DNA of 64,000 nucleotides from an uncultured bacterium (GTDB taxonomy: Bacteria > Bacillota > Clostridia > Oscillospirales > Oscillospiraceae), in contig CAMTMC010000003.1 in assembly GCA_947073515.1 (NCBI GenBank), positions 1-64,000 of the forward strand, given 5' to 3'. Position numbers and translations under genes: made by a program. The number at the start of each line of letters is the position of its first letter. The first letter of the stretch is position 1. Below the pieces are notes generated by a model. It searched no databases, was not told where the DNA came from, and saw only the letters and a program-made list of their open reading frames with translations. Positions 51,933 to 59,805 of the stretch are shown here, piece by piece.

Positions 51933-52432
51933 GCTTTCATCACACCTCTCAGTTCAAAATCAACAAAAGCGCCGTCTGTGCTGGTAATCCCGCACAGATA
52001 GGCGGCGCACACCGCCTGGGCCGGCCTTGTCAGGCGCCGGCTGGCGGAATCGTAGCCGGTCTGGCCGCAGGAGAACTCCTCCACCGCCAGTCCCTCCGGC
52101 CCGCCCAGCACCAGGGCCCCCGCCAGGGCGTCGAAAGCCTCCTGAACGGCCTGGCCGTCCCCTTTCTCCGGGGCGTAGATGTCCAGGCCGAAGGTGAGCT
52201 GGGCCTTCCGGCCGTAGCGCTCCTCCCACTGGCCGGTGTCCTCGTTGTACCGCTCTCCCAGATAGTCCTGAAAGCCGGAGGGCCCGGCCTTGCACCCCCG
52301 GAGGGAGACCACCACCACTGGGACGTCCCGCTCCCGCCGGGGTTCCATGGGCCAGGCGGTAAGGGCCTCCACCCCATGGCTGTTCAGGTAGTCCGCCATG
52401 GCCTGGCGGATTTTTTCCAATCCGGCGCTCAC
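51929..52432 (-). CDS. Tail completion/terminator-like protein
   Basis: 167 residues from a GTG (GTGA overlap). LEKIRQAMADYLNSHGVEA and VPVVVVSLRGCKAGPSGFQD followed by a KAQLTFGLDIYAPE strand are consistent with a gpU/XkdJ-like tail terminator between head and sheath. Assigned mainly by position just before the sheath gene. Confidence 0.65.
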   Translation of the reverse strand: MSAGLEKIRQAMADYLNSHGVEALTAWPMEPRRERDVPVVVVSLRGCKAGPSGFQDYLGERYNEDTGQWEERYGRKAQLTFGLDIYAPEKGDGQAVQEAFDALAGALVLGGPEGLAVEEFSCGQTGYDSASRRLTRPAQAVCAAYLCGITSTDGAFVDFELRGVMKA

Positions 52433-52752
52433 AGGGCCGCCTCCTCTCTGGGGTACAGCACAGCCCACCAGTGGGGACAGACCCCCGTCCCCACCAGATG
52501 GGCGGTCCGCGCCCGGTACATCTTGTCCTTCCACTCCACCAGGGTGTCCCGGTCCAGGGGAGAGCCGGCGGGGCCCAGGTACAAAAACCGATCCTGGCAG
52601 CCCAGCCCCAGAGGGGAGGGGATCTCCTGATCCCGCCCCCGGTCCAGGGCGGGCTGGATCAGGGCCCTCACCGGCGTCCGTTCCTCTCCCTGGACGAGGG
52701 TCACGGGCTGGCCGTACTTGGACAGGATGCCCTGCCACTCCCGTTCCATCAT
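52429..52752 (-). CDS. Head-closure-like protein
   Basis: 107 residues, beta-barrel-like pattern (GILSKYGQPVTLVQGEERTP, DRFLYLGPAGSPLDRDTLVE) with a C-terminal WWAVLYPREE. Fits the gp16/XkdH head-closure group that joins connector and tail. ATGA overlap with the upstream connector gene. Confidence 0.62.
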   Translation of the reverse strand: MMEREWQGILSKYGQPVTLVQGEERTPVRALIQPALDRGRDQEIPSPLGLGCQDRFLYLGPAGSPLDRDTLVEWKDKMYRARTAHLVGTGVCPHWWAVLYPREEAAL

Positions 52753-53105
52753 CCCCTCACCCCCTGGAAGTGGAAGCCGGCGTCCGCCAGCCAGGGGGCC
52801 AGCCACTTTTCCGCCTGGCCGGACAGGACCGCCTTGCTCTTGCCGCCGGTCTCCCTGTGGATGGTCAGGTCTCCCGCCGTGAAGGAGGAAACCTCCTGGC
52901 TGGAGCTGGTGGAGGCCTCCAGCCCCTCCATAGCGGCCAGGGCGCAGGCCAGGGGGAAGGCGGGGCCGCAGTCCTCCGGCGCCACCCCCAGCCTCAACCG
53001 GGCGGCAAACCGCTCCTGAGCGGCCTGGATCAGGGGGAGCAGCAGCTCCTCCTGATCCTCACTGGCCCCCATGGCCCGGCACAGGGCCAGAATCCGCTCA
53101 GCCAC
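52749..53105 (-). CDS. Head-tail connector protein (gp6/XkdG-neighbour type)
   Basis: 118 residues, mostly helical (MAERILALCRAMGASEDQEE, LIQAAQERFAARLRLG), GTG start overlapping the capsid stop by eight bases. Position straight after the major capsid gene and the helical start fit the gp6-like adaptor that binds the portal ring. Confidence 0.65.
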   Translation of the reverse strand: MAERILALCRAMGASEDQEELLLPLIQAAQERFAARLRLGVAPEDCGPAFPLACALAAMEGLEASTSSSQEVSSFTAGDLTIHRETGGKSKAVLSGQAEKWLAPWLADAGFHFQGVRG

Positions 53106-54114
53106 CCTTGCTCACCTTCAGCACCCGGCTGGCCTCGGGGAACACCTTGGCGAAGCCGCTGATGGCGGTGATGGCCGCCCGCTCCAGCTGGCGGTCAATG
53201 AGCTTGTCGTACTCCACCACCACGTCGCCGCCCTGCACCAGCTCCAGGGCGTACCGCTTGTCCAGGCCGATGGCGGTGCCGGCGGGCAGGACAGAGGTGC
53301 GCAGCAGCGCGGCCCCCATGGGGGCGGTGAGCTTGCCGGTGCCCTGGAAGTTCAGGCCAGTGAGGGGGTTCTGGAACTCCTCCATCTTCAGCATATCCAC
53401 CATCATGTCGCCGGACACCAGCAGGGCGTTCATCTCATAGGGGTGGAACTTGGCCCAGAAGTCCACCAGGGCGTCGTAGGTCAGGGCGGACACCGTGTCC
53501 ACGGCGGCGGGGTTGCCGTTGCCGTCGCCGTGGATAAGCACGTCCACCGCGTCCTCCAGCTGGGTGCGGGCGATGTGGGCGCCCAGCTGGCGCAGGGTGA
53601 CAGAGAACAGGTCCAGCTTCTGGAAGCGCACCGCCTCATAGCTGGCCACCAGCATCCGGCCCCGCTTACGCAGCTTCACCAGGTTGGCCTGTACCTTGAT
53701 GGTGGTAGAGGGGATCTCAGCGCCCTCCTCCACCAGCTTCATCTCCTTGTCATCGCCGTCCGCCTGGGCGGTGATGGAGCGGTAGTCCATACCCTCCACC
53801 TGGGTCACAGCGGCGGTGATCTGGGGGAGGATGTCCCCCTCATCCATGCCCTGCTTCACCGCGCGGGCGATGTACTCCGGGAACAGGACGGCGGAGTCGG
53901 CGGTGCGGAAGAACTTCTCCACCACGTCGCTGCCGCTGCCCCGAACCTTGATGTCAAACCGCTTGAGCTGCCGCTGGAAGGCGTCCAGGCCCTCCAGGCT
54001 GGTACCCTTGTACCGCTCGCTGGGGTCCAGGCCCTCCAGCACCTGGGTGAACGAGCGGCCCGCCTCCTGGTACATTCCCTTGTCCAGCTTCACATTGTCA
54101 TAAGCAAACGCCAT
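53098..54114 (-). CDS. Major capsid protein (HK97 fold)
   Basis: 338 residues. The MAFAYDNVKLDKGMY start, IPSTTIKVQANLVKLRKRGR and VRFQKLDLFSVTLRQLGAHI in the middle, and KRYALELVQGGDVVVEYDKL near the end follow the XkdG-type capsid pattern. No long N-terminal delta domain is present, so a separate scaffold or the protease may handle assembly; none was recognised separately. RBS AAAGGAG before ATG 54114. Confidence 0.87.
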   Translation of the reverse strand: MAFAYDNVKLDKGMYQEAGRSFTQVLEGLDPSERYKGTSLEGLDAFQRQLKRFDIKVRGSGSDVVEKFFRTADSAVLFPEYIARAVKQGMDEGDILPQITAAVTQVEGMDYRSITAQADGDDKEMKLVEEGAEIPSTTIKVQANLVKLRKRGRMLVASYEAVRFQKLDLFSVTLRQLGAHIARTQLEDAVDVLIHGDGNGNPAAVDTVSALTYDALVDFWAKFHPYEMNALLVSGDMMVDMLKMEEFQNPLTGLNFQGTGKLTAPMGAALLRTSVLPAGTAIGLDKRYALELVQGGDVVVEYDKLIDRQLERAAITAISGFAKVFPEASRVLKVSKGG

Positions 54115-54136
54115 GTGTTTCACACTCCTTTCTAAA

Positions 54137-54481
54137 TTACAGGCAGATGACGGCGGTGCCGTCCTCCTCCACGCTGACCACCAGAACCTCCGCCCCGGCG
54201 GAGCCAGGGGCGGCGGCCTTGACCCCGCCATTGCCGTCAGCGGCCAGCAGGGCCCGGCCCACCGTCAGGCCGGTTCCGGACACGGCGCAAAACCCCTTCA
54301 CCTGGACAGCGGCCATGCCGCCCCGGGGCTCCAGGGCCACGCCGGCAAAGGCGTCGCCGGCCTCGCAGGGGCCCACCGTGCCATTGCCAGTGAGCTTCAC
54401 CACCTGGCCCCCCGCTACCCCGGCGGCGGCCTCAAAGGTGGCCACGACGGCGCCCACGCCGTCAAAGGAAATGTGTTTCAT
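54137..54481 (-). CDS. Capsid decoration-like protein
   Basis: 114 residues, beta-rich, Gly/Ala/Val-dominated (VVKLTGNGTVGPCEAGDAFA, GVALEPRGGMAAVQVKGFC). Position between protease and capsid, size and the glycine pattern fit DUF2190-like/gpD-type decoration proteins. ATG 54481 with GGGAGGG nearby. Confidence 0.7.
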   Translation of the reverse strand: MKHISFDGVGAVVATFEAAAGVAGGQVVKLTGNGTVGPCEAGDAFAGVALEPRGGMAAVQVKGFCAVSGTGLTVGRALLAADGNGGVKAAAPGSAGAEVLVVSVEEDGTAVICL

Positions 54482-54533
54482 CTCATACCCTCCCAACTTC
54501 ATCATTCAGAAAAACCGGATCTTCCGGCTCCTC

Positions 54534-55475
54534 TCACACCAAAAACGCCTGGTCGGCGCTGTTGGACACAGCGGGCCGCTCCCCGTACTCCAGCTGGGTT
54601 TTCAGGGGGTACTTCTCCCCCGCCCGGCGGGCGTAGGACTTGGCCATCTCCTCCAGCTCAGCGGGGGAGAGTTTCATCGCCAGGGACTTTATCGCCCGGC
54701 TGTCCAGCTCCCGGTCGGCCAGCAGAGCCAGCCGGACCACGTCCTCCCGCAGGCCGTCCAGGTACTTCCGGCCCAGCCGGGCCTCGGCCTCCAGCTCCTC
54801 CAGGGCCAGCACACAGCGGGGGTTACCCCGGACCAGCTCCTTCAGGCCAATCAGGGGGTAGGGGGAACCGGCGCCCTTCACCACCCCGGCCCGGGGCTGG
54901 GCGGGCACCGCCACAAAGGAGAACTCATAGGCGTCGCTGGCCCCCTCCAGGCTGGCGTAGCACAGCTGCCCGCCGTACTCCTGGCCCTTGACGTGGCCGC
55001 AGTCCCCCTGGTTCCGGTCGGCCCCGCAGATGGAGCAGACCGCCCGCTCCACCGAGCAGCCCACGCTGACCTCCTTCTTGATCCCCCCCTCAATCTCAGC
55101 GATCAGATCCCGGTTGCCCTCGGTACGCACCATATAGGCATAGCCCTTCAGCCAGCAGTAATGATCCCCGGCCCGGGTAGGCCGTTCCGGCTCATAGACC
55201 ACCTCGGTCCTGTAGATCCGGGCCGCCTGGCCCCGCGCCGACCACTGGTGGTCGAAGATGCCGCTCTTGCCCACAAACATGGTGGCAAGCTCCTCCAGCG
55301 TCAGGGGGTCAAAGCGGTCGAAGTCCCGATCCACCTCGTTGTCGCACAGCCGGACGGAGAAGGTATAGACCTCCTCCGGGCTCAAGGGCCGTCTGGCCAG
55401 CTGGCCGATCAGCTCCAGATCGCCGGGGGCCAGGGCCGCCCCCTCGCCTCCCAGGGCCTCTTTCACGATTCTCAT
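54534..55475 (-). CDS. Putative prohead maturation protease
   Basis: 313 residues. EVDRDFDRFDPLTLEELATM, the IFDHQWSARGQAARIY segment (candidate catalytic His) and KKEVSVGCSVERAVC (candidate Ser, plus a Cys-rich CSICGADRNQGDCGH stretch) resemble HK97/XkdF-type proteases fused to a scaffold-like helical C-terminus. The position between portal and capsid supports it. ATGA overlap with the portal gene. Confidence 0.72.
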   Translation of the reverse strand: MRIVKEALGGEGAALAPGDLELIGQLARRPLSPEEVYTFSVRLCDNEVDRDFDRFDPLTLEELATMFVGKSGIFDHQWSARGQAARIYRTEVVYEPERPTRAGDHYCWLKGYAYMVRTEGNRDLIAEIEGGIKKEVSVGCSVERAVCSICGADRNQGDCGHVKGQEYGGQLCYASLEGASDAYEFSFVAVPAQPRAGVVKGAGSPYPLIGLKELVRGNPRCVLALEELEAEARLGRKYLDGLREDVVRLALLADRELDSRAIKSLAMKLSPAELEEMAKSYARRAGEKYPLKTQLEYGERPAVSNSADQAFLV

Positions 55476-56611
55476 ACAGTTCCCTCCCTCAATTTTTCCG
55501 CCTGGGCCAGATAGAGCTGGGCCCTCGCCTCCTCCACCTGATCCTGCAAGTTGATGTCCTCCCAGAGGATCTCCGCCTTAGGCGGGAAGCCGTGTAGCCT
55601 CAGCCACAAGTCCGCCACCCGGAGCAGAGCGGGCTCCACGCTCCGGCGGATGGCGGTGATCTCGCTGGTGAGCATGTCCGACTGCTGGCTGCTCATCCGC
55701 TCGGTGGTGGCCCAGGACAGCCCCAGCATGAAGGGCGGGATGCCCGTCCGGGCCACCAGCTGCTCCAAAATCTGCCGCACGGGCACCTGGCTGTCCAGCA
55801 CTGGGCTGTCCGCCCCGATCACCTTGATGTCCACGTCCCCCACCGCCACAAAATCCCGGACGGTGCCGTTCCTGCCCGCCTGCATAGCGGCCGACCACTC
55901 CTGGGCCACCTGGGCGCACCGCTCCTGGGCGAAGGCCTCCTCCCCCTGGCCGGGCTTGCATACCACGGCAAAGCGCAGGTTGCCCGCCCGCTCCCAGTTC
56001 TGGCCGGTGGCCTGGTAGATTTTCAGCAAAATCCCCGCCAGGAAGGGCATTGACCGCAGGAGGGACACCCCGCAGGGGTCGTCTCCCGTGGGCTGGAAGG
56101 GGGTGAACAGCAGCAGGTCCTGATAGGGCAGCTCCCGCCCCTCCCCAAGCCCCGCCCGGCACAGCCGGAAGTCCAGCGGGGTACTCCCCAGCCTGGCCTC
56201 CACCTGCTCCGGGTCGGCGCGCAGCAGGGCGGCGATGTCTCTCCCGTCCGGGGTGAGCACCATCTCCCCCAGGCCGTGGCCGCAGGTGAACAGGTCGTCC
56301 AGATAGCGGTCTAAAAAGGACTGTATCCCCCGCTGGCCCCAGCCGGTGTCCACATTACGGAAGAACTCCTCCAGCCCCGACTGGGCCTGGGCGTCCCCGC
56401 ACCGGACCGTCAGCCCGCCGCACAGCCGGACCAGTTTCCAGATGGCGGCGTCCACAATGGGCACCCCTTCCCGGATCGCCCGGTACAGGGCCATTTCCCC
56501 GGTACGCAGGGGGATGTAGCGGTCCAGGGCCCCGAAGGGGTGTCCCTCCTCCCGGCGCACCTGAACCAGGGCGGCGGGGGGCTCCCGCCGCTTCTGTTTC
56601 CACCATTTCAT
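55472..56611 (-). CDS. Phage portal protein
   Basis: 379 residues. MALYRAIREGVPIVDAAIWK, the YLDDLFTCGHGLGEMVL stretch, and LEQLVARTGIPPFMLGLSWA followed by the ADLWLRLHGFPP end are portal signatures (the last helices line the DNA channel). A dodecameric ring at the capsid vertex. ATG 56611 with GGGAGGAG six bases upstream; overlaps nothing, 15 bases after terL. Confidence 0.88.
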   Translation of the reverse strand: MKWWKQKRREPPAALVQVRREEGHPFGALDRYIPLRTGEMALYRAIREGVPIVDAAIWKLVRLCGGLTVRCGDAQAQSGLEEFFRNVDTGWGQRGIQSFLDRYLDDLFTCGHGLGEMVLTPDGRDIAALLRADPEQVEARLGSTPLDFRLCRAGLGEGRELPYQDLLLFTPFQPTGDDPCGVSLLRSMPFLAGILLKIYQATGQNWERAGNLRFAVVCKPGQGEEAFAQERCAQVAQEWSAAMQAGRNGTVRDFVAVGDVDIKVIGADSPVLDSQVPVRQILEQLVARTGIPPFMLGLSWATTERMSSQQSDMLTSEITAIRRSVEPALLRVADLWLRLHGFPPKAEILWEDINLQDQVEEARAQLYLAQAEKLREGTV

Positions 56612-56625
56612 TGTCGTCTCCTCCC

Positions 56626-57888
56626 TCAAAATGAACTTCTCTCCACCGCCCCGGCGAAAAAGCCGCTCCCCCGGCCCTCCCGGGCGGCGACAGTGGCGGC
56701 GAAGTAGCGGATCTCGTCCATAGCGTGGTCGTGCTCCTTGAGCGCCTGATCCTGGCCCTGGCTCTTCTCGTCCCAGCGGTAGAGGGCGAACTCCCGGATG
56801 GCGTCCTCACACCCCTGGCAGATGACCAGCCTGCCGTTCTTCAGCAGCTGGGCGGTAAGGCGGATGCCGGATAGCACCTGGTTGTCCGCCTTCCGCACCC
56901 GCCAGCCCCGGCGGCGCAGGGTCTCGCAGAAGCTGGCCGCCGACGGGTCGGCCACCACCGCCTGGATGTCCCGCCCCCCGGCCAGCCGGGCCAGGTCGTC
57001 GGCGTACTCCTCGTCGGTCTTCTGCCGCCGCTCCGCCCGGCCGTCGTAGTAAAACTCCTTCACCCGGTACCACACCCCGTCCCGCCAGCCCCACAGCCCC
57101 ATAGAGGTGGGGTTGGCGGTACCGTAGTCCACCGAGATGTGCCACCGCTCCAGCTCCCCCTCCGGCGGCTCCTGGAGGAACGAGCTGTCGAAGAAGTCGT
57201 ACACCAGCCCCTCGGCGGCCACCCACTCCCCCAGGATGAACCGGCGGTAAAACGGCCCGGAGAAGGTGGCGGCGTACCGCTCCTTCACCTCCCGGGACAG
57301 CCCGGGGTTGTCCTCCATGGTAAATTGCAGGCGCAGGGCGTTTTTTTCCTCTGTTTTGCACACCCACTCCCGATAGAACCAGTGGGCGGGGGACTCCGGG
57401 TTGCAGGAGAACCACAGCTTGCTCCCTGTCACCGAGCACCGGGCCATTGTCTGCTCCACGAACGACCGGGGCATAAGGGCCACCTCGTCCAGCAGCGCCC
57501 CCGCCAGGGTGATGCCCTGGATGAGGGCGGCGGAGCTCTCGTCCTTCCCTCCAAAGAGGTAGAAGGTGTTGCGCCGCTGTCCCAGCCGCACATGGATCAG
57601 GTTCTGGGACCGTTTCTGCTGGCAGGAGAAGCCCATCCTCTCCAGCATGGGCAGCAGCTCCGACAGCGCGTTCCGCCGCACGCTCTGAATGGTCCGGCCG
57701 CACAGGGCGAAGTTCCGGTTGTGGAAGGAACGCATAGCCCAGCAAAAAAAGGAGAGGCCGGTACACAGCGTCTTACCGCTGCGCACCGCCCCGTCGCAGA
57801 TAATGGCCTGCCGGCCCCGGAAAGGGGATCCGGGCCGCCACCAGGTCAACACCTGCTTCTGCTTGGGTGAAAACATCATGGCTCCCAT
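56626..57888 (-). CDS. Terminase large subunit (PBSX type)
   Basis: 420 residues, ATP-driven packaging motor and nuclease. Walker A GAVRSGKT (33-40), Walker B GALLDEVALM, coupling motif SCNPESPAHWFY, and the RNase H-like nuclease with SVDYGTANPTSMG and VADPSAASF carrying the acidic residues. Complete and with all motifs, so packaging should be possible. Start two bases after the small-subunit stop. Confidence 0.94.
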   Translation of the reverse strand: MGAMMFSPKQKQVLTWWRPGSPFRGRQAIICDGAVRSGKTLCTGLSFFCWAMRSFHNRNFALCGRTIQSVRRNALSELLPMLERMGFSCQQKRSQNLIHVRLGQRRNTFYLFGGKDESSAALIQGITLAGALLDEVALMPRSFVEQTMARCSVTGSKLWFSCNPESPAHWFYREWVCKTEEKNALRLQFTMEDNPGLSREVKERYAATFSGPFYRRFILGEWVAAEGLVYDFFDSSFLQEPPEGELERWHISVDYGTANPTSMGLWGWRDGVWYRVKEFYYDGRAERRQKTDEEYADDLARLAGGRDIQAVVADPSAASFCETLRRRGWRVRKADNQVLSGIRLTAQLLKNGRLVICQGCEDAIREFALYRWDEKSQGQDQALKEHDHAMDEIRYFAATVAAREGRGSGFFAGAVERSSF

Positions 57889-57889
57889 A

Positions 57890-58189
57890 CTATCCCCCCT
57901 GCTCCTCCATGGCCTGGAGGAACCGGTCCACCTGCTCCTCCCCGCTGTGGTCCACCGCGTCCAGCAGCCGCTCCAGCAGCCGCCCCCGGTCGGCGAATTT
58001 CAGCTCCACCGCCCCGTTGCTCCCCCGCTTAAACTCCGTCAGGGCGTCCAGCTCCAGCTGATCTGTCGCGCACCACTCTTCCGGCGGAAAACAGGCCAGC
58101 TTCACGGCGTCCCCCGCCCCGGCGTTGGCCAGCCGCCACATCCGCCGGATGATCTGCTCCCGGTCGGGGAGCTTCTCTTTTCTAGCCAC
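57890..58189 (-). CDS. Terminase small subunit-like protein
   Basis: 99 residues from a GTG (58189) with AGGAGGG upstream. ARKEKLPDREQIIRRMWRLA resembles the start of the PBSX/XtmA-like group; no classical N-terminal helix-turn-helix is evident. It is placed immediately before terL, as small subunits are. Identification is by position and weak similarity. Confidence 0.6.
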   Translation of the reverse strand: MARKEKLPDREQIIRRMWRLANAGAGDAVKLACFPPEEWCATDQLELDALTEFKRGSNGAVELKFADRGRLLERLLDAVDHSGEEQVDRFLQAMEEQGG

Positions 58190-58257
58190 CTCATCCCTCC
58201 TCACCCATACCGGGCACGGGGGAAAAGTTGTACGTTTCCGTCCCTCTTTCTCCTGGA

Positions 58258-58386
58258 TCAAAAAAATTTTTCCTCTCCCCCGTTCGCCGCTTTTTTCACC
58301 CGCCTGGGGATATGGTATGGTAATCGCCCGTCCGCCAAGGGCGGGAAGTCCAGCTCAGAAAAAAATACCGGTTCCAACTGGCGCAT
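58258..58386 (-). CDS. Small ORF at the head of the phage-like operon
   Basis: 42 residues, MRQLEPVFFSELDFPPLADG and a basic end. The ATG at 58386 has GGAGG at an ideal eight-base spacing, and the gene runs into the small-terminase leader. No family recognised. Real translation is plausible because the ribosome binding site is good, but the protein is too short to be sure. Confidence 0.45.
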   Translation of the reverse strand: MRQLEPVFFSELDFPPLADGRLPYHIPRRVKKAANGGEEKFF

Positions 58387-58457
58387 AGATTTTTCCTCCC
58401 CGCCGCATCCTGACCATATCCACAAATTTGAAATCCACGGATCAGGAGGAACCATAT

Positions 58458-59606
58458 ATGAAGCGACTTTTATCCCTGTGTCTGGCAGTCTGCTGCCTGG
58501 CCGCCGTCCCCTCCGCCTCCGCCGCCCCGGCGGCGGGCTCCCCCCTGGCGCTGTCCTGCCCCTCCGCCATTTTGATGGAGAAGGAGACCGGGACCATCCT
58601 ATACGACCAGAACTCCCGGGAGAAGCTGGAGCCCGCCTCCGTCACCAAGGTGATGACCCTGCTGCTGGTGATGGAAGCTCTGGACTCCGGCCGCCTAGCC
58701 CTGGATGACCTGGTCACCGTGTCCGCCTACGCCGCCGGCATGGGCGGCTCCCAGGTCTATCTGGAGGAGGGGGAGCAGATGCCGGTATCCGAGATGCTCA
58801 AATGCGTCACGGTGGTCTCAGGCAACGACTGCGCCGTGGCCCTGGCCGAGCACCTGGCGGGCAGCGAGTCCGCCTTTGTGGCCCAGATGAACCAGCGGGC
58901 CCAGGAGCTGGGCATGGCGGACACCACCTTCCTCAACTGCACCGGCCTGCCCGCCCAAGGCCATGTGACCACCGCTTATGACATCGCCCTCATGTCCCGG
59001 GAGCTGATTTTAAACCACCCCGCCATCCGGACGTACACCACCATCTGGATGGACACCATCCGCGGCGGGGAGTTCGGCCTGACTAACACCAACCGGCTTG
59101 TCCGCTTCTACGAGGGGGCCACCGGCCTGAAGACCGGCTCTACCGACGGAGCCCTGTACTGTATGTCCGCCACCGCCGAGCGGGACGGCATGGAGCTGAT
59201 CGCCGTGGTGATGAAGGCCCCCACCACCAGCCAGCGCTTTGACGACGCCAAGGCCCTGCTGGACTACGGCTTTGCTGGCTGGTCCCTGGCGCCGGTCTAC
59301 CCCGACGCCCCCCTGGCCCCGGTGGAGGTTCTCCTGGGCGTCCAGAGCCAGGTCCAGCCCCAGCTCCAGCGGGACTGCCGCCTGCTGGTGCGCCGGGGGG
59401 AGGAGGGCCAGGTGTCCACCCGGCTCACCCTGGCGGAAAATGTGGAGGCCCCAGTGGAACAGGGGCAGACCCTGGGCCAGCTGGAGGTATACGTGGGGGA
59501 GGAGCTCCGGGATACCATCCCCGTCCAGGCCGCCCAGGGGGTGGAACGGCTGTCCATCCCAGGAATATTCTCCCAGATGCTCAGCCGGCTGTTTCTGGCC
59601 CGTTAG
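58458..59606 (+). CDS. dacF: D-alanyl-D-alanine carboxypeptidase (DacF-like)
   Basis: 382 residues, exported: signal peptide MKRLLSLCLAVCCLAAVPSA with an ASA cleavage site. Penicillin-binding active site SVTK (Ser61, Lys64), SGN (Ser121) and KTG (225-227) are all present, followed by a C-terminal PBP5-like beta domain and an amphipathic end (IFSQMLSRLF) for membrane attachment. Trims the fifth residue of peptidoglycan stem peptides; DacF-type genes are often sporulation-linked. RBS AGGAGG eight bases upstream of ATG 58458. Confidence 0.94.
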   Translation: MKRLLSLCLAVCCLAAVPSASAAPAAGSPLALSCPSAILMEKETGTILYDQNSREKLEPASVTKVMTLLLVMEALDSGRLALDDLVTVSAYAAGMGGSQVYLEEGEQMPVSEMLKCVTVVSGNDCAVALAEHLAGSESAFVAQMNQRAQELGMADTTFLNCTGLPAQGHVTTAYDIALMSRELILNHPAIRTYTTIWMDTIRGGEFGLTNTNRLVRFYEGATGLKTGSTDGALYCMSATAERDGMELIAVVMKAPTTSQRFDDAKALLDYGFAGWSLAPVYPDAPLAPVEVLLGVQSQVQPQLQRDCRLLVRRGEEGQVSTRLTLAENVEAPVEQGQTLGQLEVYVGEELRDTIPVQAAQGVERLSIPGIFSQMLSRLFLAR

Positions 59607-59805
59607 CCCCAGTGCCCGCCCTGCCCGGGGCAGGGCGGGGAAGGCCGTACATGCTAGCCAAAAGCCCGTATACTTTTCCCTGTTTTTGCTTGACTGTTCC
59701 AGAACATTGTTGTATAATTTTTATAAATATCTTTAGGTTCTTTTGGGCGCTTCTTGTTGGATTTAGCCGATACAGCCGCCTATACCACACTTTGAGGTGA
59801 TGATT

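Noticed and set aside
45119-58386. Extracellular contractile injection system or tailocin instead of a phage-like particle
   Set aside because: A complete terminase, portal, protease and capsid set is present, so the cluster encodes a DNA-packaging head, and no eCIS AAA ATPase or toxin gene is seen.
59612-59641. GC-rich hairpin after dacF as a terminator
   Set aside because: A strong CCCGCCCTGCC/GGCAGGGCGGG stem exists, but it has no T tract, so termination is uncertain.
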